Below are positions 7,002 to 14,298 of a stretch of DNA of 14,298 nt, piece by piece. This DNA is from Chromera velia (taxonomy: Eukaryota > Sar > Chromeraceae), in NCBI GenBank assembly GCA_018398765.1, contig JAHBMJ010002969.1, forward strand, positions 1 through 14,298. The letters are read 5' to 3'. Below the pieces are notes generated by a model, which did no database searches, was not told the origin of the DNA, and worked only from the letters and a program-made list of their open reading frames with translations. Both the position numbers and the translations under genes were made by a program. The stretch's first letter is position 1. Each line of letters begins with the position of its first letter.

Positions 7002-8866
7002 CTGCAGTGGCAGAGACGGGGAGACAGAAGGGGAGGATCAGAGGACATCCTGACATTCAAAGCTTGATTCCGTAGTTGTACTCTTCTGTCTCGGGGGGCA
7101 GACGATAAAGAGTCACTCACACCGACGAAAGTTGAGAGCACAAAAGACTGAAAAATCAGTTGCAAGACGATTCTTGGAAACGGAGAGCAGGTCAGATAAG
7201 AAAATGCTGAACGCAATACTGACCCTTCCTCCATCCCTCTGTCTAGCTCACTTCCAGACCAACCCATCTATACGCGGGCGTGTTCCTTGCACTCACCCTT
7301 TTTGGACGGCACTCTCTGGCTATCCCGTCAAAGTTCTCATGCAGCCACCCGCAGTACCTCTGCCGCTCCCAGGATCAACCCAACCAATCTTTTCCCCAAG
7401 ACCTCTGCAGCGGCTGCTGGCTCTCTTCCAGGCAGTAGTATCAGGGGGTGAGCTTCAAAGGCAGTAAGCAGAGCCTCCAACTTGTATTCTGCTCGGAGTT
7501 TTAGGATGGCAACAAGACATGAGAGGTCGTAATCCCCACACATGCAAGTGCGGCAACTGCTCCCTGGGCTGACAATGTTGAGGGTTGACTGGCAGTGGCT
7601 CTACCACGACCATTCCAGGCAGATTGTTCGAGAAACGCTCCCAATTTTCTCCGGTGCAGTGCCATTCCGGCCCAATTTTCTCTCACTTCCTTGAACCAAT
7701 TAACCACAAATGGAAAGAGCCCAACTCTGCGGAAAGCCGTTTTTTTGTCTGTAGCACCCCGATCGGGAGACGCATATATATGTTCGGCCGAGTTAGTCGA
7801 GAATGATCATGCTTACTCGCCCCCTTGGCTCCTGGGAGACGGGATCTTCACTGTCCTCCCCGTTTTTGACAAGACCACCAGACCAAGGGCCCGTCCTAGG
7901 ACTACGGATCAAGACAAACCAGAACGTTGCCCGCACTGCAGTGTTTCCCAGGAGCTGTACACCCCCGCTCAGAGCCGTTGAAGAAAAACCTGTCTACTCT
8001 CTGTATCCAGAAACTCGGGAACGCCCCCAACAACCGCCTTCAGAGCGGAAAGCATTCGAGGGCTACCTAGTTAAAAAAAAAAAAAACCTGATCGCCAACA
8101 GGACCAACGGTTCTTGACGAACGTCGCTAGGGCCACCGCTACCATGAGCTGGTCGTCTGTATAGAACTTTCCTAAGGACTCTCCTCTGTCCTTGCCCTTT
8201 CTCATCATCGCCGATGCCGGAAGGAGACTCAGTCCCAGCGGCTCGGATGACAGTCTCCCCATCAGTCCATGGAGGCGGGGGGTGGAGGCAGACGTCAGTT
8301 GTTCTCAGAGCTAGGCACCCCGTCGCGGGGGGCGGCGGCGTGCGGGAAGGGATGAGGATCACTAGGGGAGGGAACAGTCGGGGCGCAATCTGGAGGGGCC
8401 CAGACTAAGAAGGCCCAGACTCGCCGACTTTTGCAGCCGAAATATCGTCAGACAAGCCTCTCTCGACTGTGGGGGAGCGAGGTGGTTCAGCCCATGGGCT
8501 GGGTGCGGTGCAGGGGAAGTCCGAGCCCTCCAGGATGAAACAACGGGTCACCCAAATCGACACAAACAGGCTCTCCAGGGCTCCTCCTCCACAATGGAAC
8601 TCCCTTCTCCTGCCACGGTCTCGCTTTCATTCTCACTTCTGCTCGGGGCAGGCGCTGCAGACGTCCCGGACTCGATAAGAAACCATTGCAGCTAGGTCGA
8701 CTGCGGGACTCTGTCGAATTGTATACTCGGGCCAGAAACCGTTTCCGTCCGAAAGGAAAATCTGTGTTTTTGAGGTCAAAGTGCCATCGCAGGGTTGGCC
8801 GAGATGATTGTGAGTGCTATATCGATGTATTAATACGCTGTATAGCGAATGCATGTATATAGCTGA
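7002..8866. other. No gene recognised; possible coding fragments on minus strand
   Basis: I searched the minus strand for the urease exon that should precede 7001 (the GFTGKGN region) and did not find it. A short minus frame (7373-7297) containing NFDGIARECRPKR ends exactly at a GTGAGT donor-like site (7296-7291). Minus frames at 7543-7337 and 7707-7501 look protein-like but match no family I know. A plus frame at 7595-7981 (with CPHC near its end) overlaps them. A 14-base A run lies near 8072-8087. None is strong enough to call as a gene. Confidence 0.4.
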
Positions 8867-8873
8867 AGGGTCA

Positions 8874-8922
8874 TGCATGCACTGTTGCGAAAAAAGTTCA
8901 AAAAACATTATGCATGCATGCA
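8874..8922. promoter_or_regulatory. Second TGCATGCA cluster
   Basis: TGCATGCA at 8874-8881, 8911-8918 and 8915-8922 (the last two overlap). A further GCATGC is at 9940-9945. No gene start is visible next to this cluster, so it may be a repeat-type palindrome rather than a regulatory site. Confidence 0.3.
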
Positions 8923-9039
8923 ACACCGCAACAACACGTACTACAGCTGCAACAATAAACGGCGCGGGTCAGACTGCCGTGGCCCCCACAACGCATGCAG
9001 TGGATTACGAAAGCATGCCATGGCCTCCAGAAGTTCATG

Positions 9040-9132
9040 CAAATCTGATCCAAATCTGATCACTTCTTTCCAAATCTGATCACTTTCTCTCCAAATCTAA
9101 TCACGTTCTCTCCAAATCTGATCACTTTTCAC
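9040..9132. repeat. Minisatellite, 20-21 base unit starting CAAATCTGATCA
   Basis: One short unit (9040-9050) is followed by four units at 9051-9070, 9071-9091, 9092-9112 and 9113-9132. The consensus is CAAATCTGATCACTTTCTCT. Most units carry the palindrome TGATCA; one has TAATCA. Confidence 0.92.
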
Positions 9133-9294
9133 ATACAAAGCTCTCATTCAAAAATTTTAAGCAAAGGCGATCGACGCATTTTACTTCAAGTTCTACTTGC
9201 AGGGTTTTGGACAACGTTGGACAACCTCTGGATATCATCATCATAAGGTACGTCAGGACCCTGGTTTTTGGCAATTGAACGAACGATTACATAT

Positions 9295-9319
9295 TGAGAG
9301 AGAGAAAGAGAGAGAGAGA
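9295..9319. repeat. (GA)n microsatellite
   Basis: GAGAGAGAGAAAGAGAGAGAGA-type purine tract, followed by ATGATCGATC. Confidence 0.85.
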
Positions 9320-9372
9320 TGATCGATCAAAAATTTAACAACGCGGAAGTCCCGCAGCCCGTCTTTGCTTTC

Positions 9373-9434
9373 CTTTTCCTCCTCCTCCTCCTCCTTCTCT
9401 TCCTCCTCCTCCTCCTCCTCCTCCTCCTCCTCTT
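9373..9434. repeat. (CTC)n / (GAG)n trinucleotide tract
   Basis: About 60 bases of CTC/CCT triplets with one CTTCTCTT interruption. It produces spurious poly-Leu (plus) and poly-Arg (minus) frames. Confidence 0.9.
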
Positions 9435-10081
9435 TGTCCTCTCGGGGGAGGAAGGCGGGGGAAGGGAGACCATACGGGGGGTACGGGAATTTCGGGTAGT
9501 TCTCGCAACCAGGAGAGAAGGAAAAAAGACTCTGAGGTGGAGAGAGAGAAGGGGGGGGGAGGAATGAACCATCGTGATGGGACTACCTCTCTCTCGTTCC
9601 ACTATGGAATGAACATCATCTCCGTTGCCTGGACTCATTTTTTCTCTCTTCATCTTTTTCTTTGCAGTTGCTTTTTTGGCTACAACAGTCGTACAACACA
9701 TGAACAACAGTTGTTTGACTAAAAAAAAAAGAAAAAAAACGAAAGGGTTTATATTAGTTTATATTAATTCGGGGGGATTTTTTTTTAAAGCTCAAATTTT
9801 GTATGCAAGACAAAGAGATAAATCTGCATGCCAGTGCACTGCGTTCAAGCAATTAAGATATATTAAGATCAATAACTTAATAATCCAGCTTACTAAGCCT
9901 AACATCGAGCCCTACAGACGTGGCCGATGATAGCTGCTAGCATGCATGGCTGACACTAGGGTTAACAACGGTATTAAACTTTACTCTAGACTTTACTAAG
10001 TTTACTTATTGCTTTAATAAATAGGATAGGATAGGATTTTATGTTCCAGGAATCAACCGTCGTGATACGGCCATAACACTC
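9435..10081. other. Non-coding, increasingly AT-rich region
   Basis: Purine-rich to about 9560, then AT-rich with A runs at 9720-9740 and a GGATA tandem at 10022-10036. The 19-base repeat copy lies at 9691-9709. No gene seen. Confidence 0.5.
9691..9709 (+). repeat. 19-base dispersed repeat, copy 2
   Basis: Identical to 4491-4509. The flanks share A-rich, purine-rich character but do not align further by eye. Confidence 0.6.
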
Positions 10082-10151
10082 GATCCTCATCATTATCATC
10101 ATCCTAATACTGATCCTAATATAAGAAAACTATATGATGATGATGATGATC

Positions 10152-10454
10152 TCCTAATTGGTAACTACCAATTTTTAAGAAAATCCTAAAAAAAAATTGG
10201 TAACTCCGAGTCCCAATTTTTAGGTGACTCTAAGTGTTCATAGAATTTGTTCTTAGTAATGAATTAGAGTCTAATGACTACGGCTAAAGACTAGTGAGCC
10301 CCTGTCTAGCCTGTACACAAAATTTTAGCTTCAAACTCTATGTATTTCTTTCACTAGACTACGTATCAATTTTTCAAAATTAGGAGTTACTGGCGGTAAA
10401 AAATTGGTAGTACTACCAATTCGACGTCCAATTTAACTCCCAATTCATTAGGGG
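10152..10454. mobile_element. Candidate fold-back / MITE-like element
   Basis: About 300 bases dense in nested inverted repeats of ACCAATTTTT / AAAAATTGGT. They include AATTGGTA-AC-TACCAATT at 10156-10173, a CCTAAAAA...TTGG / CCAATTTTTAGG hairpin at about 10186-10224, and a perfect 20-base palindrome at 10402-10421. The ends are loosely inverted: TCCTAATTGG on the left and CCAATTCATTAGGGG on the right. No coding capacity and no clear target-site duplication. A hairpin of ATCATC / GATGAT repeats (about 10088-10150) lies just outside the left end. Confidence 0.4.
10402..10421. repeat. Perfect 20-base palindrome
   Basis: AATTGGTAGTACTACCAATT equals its own reverse complement. It lies in the right part of the fold-back element. 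Confidence 0.95.
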
Positions 10455-10765
10455 ATGTATTGGGTTAAAGCCGGCGAGCCATACAGGCTCTGGCCAATCT
10501 AGAATTTCATGCATAGAATCAATCCTTCGACGTAGGCCCGCCTAGGCCCCACTGGGGCATTTTCATGCATAGTAACGGTCTACATATTTATTAAACTATA
10601 TGTTTATTGCACATGATAGGTGTAGCATTAGGTGGATTATAATTAACATGCATAGAAAGCTTTGCTAAGTTTACTACTACAAGATCTTCAGTTCAATACT
10701 TACCATTGAATATTTTTGTCTAGCTAGATTTCAAGTTTTGTATACGTATGAAATTATATACTATA

Positions 10766-10801
10766 AATGAATGAATGAATGAATGAATGAATGAATGAAT
10801 G
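10766..10801. repeat. (AATG)n tetranucleotide microsatellite
   Basis: Nine AATG units in AT-rich spacer. Confidence 0.92.
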
Positions 10802-11719
10802 ACTAAAGCCGTCGGAGCCTAGCTCTCGACTAGGCTCTTGAATTATATTTTAAAAACATTAAAAAAGAATTATAATATATGTTTTTAAATTTGCAACCTA
10901 AATTATCACAGAAAGAACTAGCACAAAGATCCAATGTATACTTTGCACTCAGTGTGTTCTTGAAATCTTGCAAAGGCCGCTGCCTATAGGCCGCTGCGAG
11001 TCGGCCGGCATGGCACCCAACGGAAGTACCTGGGCCTAGATCTAAGCACAAAGACCTTCTCCCTTGCACCCCACCGCGCGTACTAGCGCGGATCCAAGGC
11101 GGTAGCTTGCCAACGTCGATGCGCAGGTGGAAAGAAGACACAGTCAGACGCGACAGTTGGAAACTGCTGATGAGGGCTGAGATGAGACGGGTGCGCACGC
11201 CATACGAGAACACAAAATGCCCTCCGACGCATGCGGTATCAGAAGAGAAAGAAGGAGGTAATCACTAATTCTCGAAGTCAGTGGGAAAAGGTGGGGGCAG
11301 AGACGAGACAGAACCACCCTCTTTTGTCCGTGTCTTTTGAGGAGAAAAATGAGGAAGGAAAGATGAATGGAAAAATATTTGAAAAATAAGACGATCGACC
11401 TGCATTAATTCGATCGATCTGCCTTTCTAATTGCCGAAGAAAGGAAAGTGCTGTCTGAAATCCAGACCTGCCATCGCAAGTCACCGACAGACAACGCTGA
11501 AGAACAAAAGGAACAACGGGATCAAAGACAGAAATAGCACTGGACCTTTTGTGAAAAGAGTGAAACCAGAAGATACCGTGAGATGAAATGTGGAAGGAAA
11601 AAAATCAATCTAAGCACCAAGGGAAAACAGTCAAAACGAAAAAAAGGAAATGCAACCTCTCAAGTTGACTCTCTCACTCGCTGCTCGATACTCTCTCTCC
11701 CCCCCTCCTCTCCGTCTGT
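10802..11719. other. Non-coding region downstream of the urease gene
   Basis: Includes a GC-richer island (about 10970-11210) and purine-rich sequence (11280-11660). A minus frame at 11213-10830 is open for 127 codons but shows no known motif and has an AT-driven C-terminus. The 3' UTR of the urease gene should lie in 11719 and leftwards; I see no clear AATAAA on that strand. Confidence 0.45.
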
Positions 11720-12381
11720 TCAAAAGAGAAAAAATCGTTGTGCCAGAGGAACCACTTTCGCAGGCTCACACGACAACTCCATGGTCTCCCTCGCAGTCCC
11801 CTCAGGCTCCCCTCCCTCCCCCCCATCTGTGCGTCTCCTCTTCGGATCTCCCCCAGCAGCAGCGCCCCCCTCAGCCGCACCCGCACCCTGAGGCCCCCCC
11901 ACTGGGAGGGAAATGGAGACCCTGTACGTTTCTGGATCTACCGAAATCGGCTCTGTCAGAGCGTTGAATAGCATGTCTGCCTTCTTCACGCTCCTGCAGC
12001 CCACCACAGCCTCCAACCTCTTCTGAAGTCCGTACTTGGTTGCTTGTCCTGGTCTCCCTCTACCCGCAGAGAGGGAAGATTTCGACACAAACGTGACGGA
12101 ATTGGAAGAGACTGCAGCACCAAAGGCCCCGAACATAGGCCGCATCTTCACTGGCTGAGGAGTCGGGATAGAGGCATTGGGGAGACCCATCTGGGCATAA
12201 ACAATCTGCCCGCTTTTGATGACGAGTTGTGGCTTCACACCGAAAAGCGACGGCTTCCACAGACACAGGTCAGCCAGCTTGCCCGGCTCGACGGACCCTA
12301 TCAGGTGAGACAGGCCGTGGGCCCTCGCAGGATTTACTGTGTACTTTGCAATGTACCGCTTCACCCTGAAGTTATCGACAT

Positions 12382-12436
<55 letters not shown>

Positions 12437-14298
12437 GAGGGAGAGTGGCTGTGCGTTAAGAAAAAGAGCAAGAGTGAAAACAACGTGTCAGCCCAGAAGC
12501 ACAAAAGGCGAAAAGGTCACTTGGCACGGAAGGCTGAGAGAAGTAACCAAGGGGGCGCACGAGGCCTGAGGTACAACCTTAATTCGCAGTTTTCACCCGA
12601 CGCACCTGATGCGTCGAAGCTTGCGTGATCAAGGTCTGACTCCCGGATCAGTGTGGGTGCAGAAGACGAAGACGAAGAGGACGCACCAGCCCCTCGAACC
12701 CCCCCTCTGGACTTTCTCGAACCCTTTGCCTTCCTACTCTCAGGTTCATCCCCTTGTTTCTCCTTTTCTTTCTCTTCAGTAACCCCAGGAGCAGCCTCCA
12801 CAGAAGGTTTCAGGTGTCCTCTCTGTCGCTTCATCTTGTCTGCTGTCTGCCATGTGCGAGTGATGACCTCCCCGATTCTGCCCTGAAAGAAAATACATGA
12901 GAAGAGAGGCGCGTTGAATGCAAATTTTCTTTTTCTGGGAGTCATGCAGAGGGTGACACAAAAACTAGGTAACAAAAAAGAGAGCGCCAGTACACAATAA
13001 CGAGAGGATAGTAGGGGTTGACGGGCAGATCAGCAAAAAACATCCTCGCTTCCTTGTGTGTCGAATCAAGCAACCAACAAAATGGCGTACCAACCATCGC
13101 TTGGGAATCTGAGGAGACGATGGAGATTGCCCCAAGATCGTGCAGGACATCCTCAGCAGCTATGGTCTCTCCCCTGATTCGAGACTCTGCAAAGGCAAGG
13201 TCTTCCTTCAGGTTCTTGTCAAGGTGGTGACAGACCTGCGTGCGTCAAGGAATGAATACATGGAAGTACTTGCACACTCGACCTTTTCGGCAGAGAGGTG
13301 GTCGTCATAACTGAACAGATCTCCGCCCCTCTATTCCTGCATTCAGACTCCTCCTTTATTCCTTTAGCCAGCCAATCAATTTCTATTTAGTGCAGAGGCT
13401 TGCCGAGAGAGCAAATGGTGTCACTCTCTTAGCAGCAGAAGAAAAAGGACATAAAACTTGGAGCAGCTCAGGACAAGGCAGTTCCACAGAAGATTTTGAC
13501 TGAACGCCTCAGACCCCAGAACATCTCAAAAACTAACAGACTAACTAGCAGACTCACCCACAGACTGACTGACTAGTCGACTAACTCACTCACATACAGG
13601 CATACACATAAACAGACAGAAAAACAGAAAGAAAAGCACACCCACCATCAGCATGTCCAGATGTTCGTCTACAGTGTTCACTGTGAACGGCCGAGTTGGG
13701 TTCGTGCTGGAAGGCACGACCGCTGCCTCTCCACAGACCTGAAGCAGAAAGCAGATGTACAAAGTGGGCGGAAGCAGCATTTCACCACACACACACAGAG
13801 AAAGTTCAGGCTATCAGACTGCCGAGCGCAAAATCAAGAATTAAGCGATGCAAGACCAAACAGGGAGGGGGAGGCCGGAAGGAAAAAAGGAAGGAAGAAA
13901 AAAACGGCCGCCAAGCAGACCGATTTTATAAAGTGGCTGCTTGTTTTTCGTTCCTTCAAAGCTGGGGTATACAAAAAGAACTCCCGAAGCCTTCCATCTC
14001 TTAACACAGAGAGACAGACAAACGATGAAGCCAGCATGCTACAAAGGATGTATTAATATCTAGCTTGGAAGGAATTCACGCAAGCCAGCATGCACAAATT
14101 TATGGGCCAACAAGCAAAAGAGGACGGCAAGGATGCTTCATCCATGCTGATTGACTGACCGTGAGAATATCAGGCGCGTGTCCCCCCCCTGCGCCTTCTG
14201 AGTGGTATGTATGGATGGTGCGTCCCTTGAATGCAGCGATGGTGTCCTCAACACAGCAGGACTCGTTCAGAGTGTCTGTGTGGATCGTCACCTGCATT
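11720..14298 (-). CDS. Urease, catalytic alpha-type region, 3' five exons (5' end beyond the window)
   Basis: Exons on the minus strand: 14291-14160, 13738-13646, 13235-13095, 12882-12606 and 12381-11720, with intron phases 0, 0, 0, 1. Together they give 434 residues ending PLAQRFFLF and a TGA stop. Urease hydrolyses urea to ammonia and carbamate in the cytoplasm with two nickel ions. By K. aerogenes UreC numbering the part seen begins at 243 and shows His246 (TIHTDTLNE), His272 ([14 protein letters not shown]), Cys319-His320 (VCHHLD), Arg336 (AESR) and Asp360 (SSDSQAM), so it looks catalytically complete here. The bacterial subunit has about 325 residues over the same span. The excess comes mainly from two insertions, about 63 residues after DKMKRQRG and about 41 near the C-terminus. 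A nearby alternative donor at the end of exon 12882-12606 (G|GTGAAA instead of G|GTGCGT) is also in phase and would add three residues. The intron at 12605-12382 carries a (CA)n(CG)n tract at its acceptor. Confidence 0.93.
12384..12436. repeat. (CA)n(CG)n alternating tract in a urease intron
   Basis: Fifty-three bases alternate purine and pyrimidine without a break: CA repeats to 12420, then CG repeats. On the gene strand this is a (CG)n(TG)n run ending in GTGTGCAG, the 3' splice site. Sequences of this type are the strongest Z-DNA formers. Confidence 0.93.
13498..14298. repeat. Segmental duplication, right copy (urease gene segment)
   Basis: Pairs with 5743-6542. It contains urease exons 14291-14160 and 13738-13646. 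The match is still perfect at the last base of the window, so the duplication may extend further right, perhaps to the exon equivalent to 7001-6911. Confidence 0.95.

Noticed and set aside
7595-7981. Plus-strand frame with CPHC
   Set aside because: Starts with GTG, has a single cysteine pair and no homology I recognise; overlaps other open frames.
9040-9132. CRISPR array
   Set aside because: Units are contiguous 20-21 base tandem repeats with no unique spacers, in a eukaryotic context.
9327-9707. Minus-strand Arg-rich frame
   Set aside because: Poly-Arg comes from the (GAG)n/(CTC)n microsatellite; no other support.
10970-11210. GC-rich island as an rRNA or tRNA gene
   Set aside because: No tRNA box B (GTTCGAATCC-like) or 5S rRNA core sequence could be found on either strand.

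Overview
The window looks like nuclear DNA of a eukaryote, most likely a protist or alga. The evidence is two multi-exon genes with canonical GT-AG introns, long AT-rich gene-poor stretches, many simple-sequence tracts, and a urease of the single-chain plant/fungal sequence type. Stop codons used are TAG and TGA, so the code looks standard. Clusters of the palindrome TGCATGCA resemble sites bound by ApiAP2 factors in apicomplexans, so a chromerid or other apicomplexan relative is possible. That assignment is a guess, not shown by the sequence.

Layout. 1-1268 is non-coding and probably holds the promoter of the first gene. 1269-3875 (+) is a two-exon ionotropic glutamate receptor (iGluR) homologue of 613 residues. 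It has a signal peptide, a split ligand-binding domain, the M1/pore/M3/M4 channel core with a TYTANLAA gate motif, and a long cytoplasmic tail, but no amino-terminal domain. Its only intron is almost entirely pyrimidine tetranucleotide and GT repeat. 3876-4851 is AT-rich spacer. 4852-5723 (-) is a Gln-rich, broken reading frame. 5887-7001 (-) is a three-exon fragment of a urease gene. 7002-11719 has no recognisable gene; it holds a minisatellite, several microsatellites and a fold-back (MITE-like) element. 11720-14298 (-) is the 3' half of a urease gene, five exons, running out of the right edge.

Relationships. About 800 bp of the urease gene (two exons and their introns) occur twice, at 5743-6542 and 13498-14298. 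The right part is identical over roughly 400 bp including intron, while the left part has diverged. The right-hand gene keeps all catalytic residues expected in the segment it covers. The left copy carries the metal-binding Lys/His half and lacks the exons with the catalytic Cys-His-Arg-Asp residues, so it cannot make a working urease alone. The urease has two large low-complexity insertions, one with a PKRRR basic cluster.

The receptor and the urease show no functional link. No complete new system is proven here. The best leads are the receptor with an altered ligand pocket and coiled-coil tail, the partly duplicated urease possibly spliced to foreign sequence, and the paired 52-53 bp alternating purine-pyrimidine tracts near 3' splice sites in both genes.
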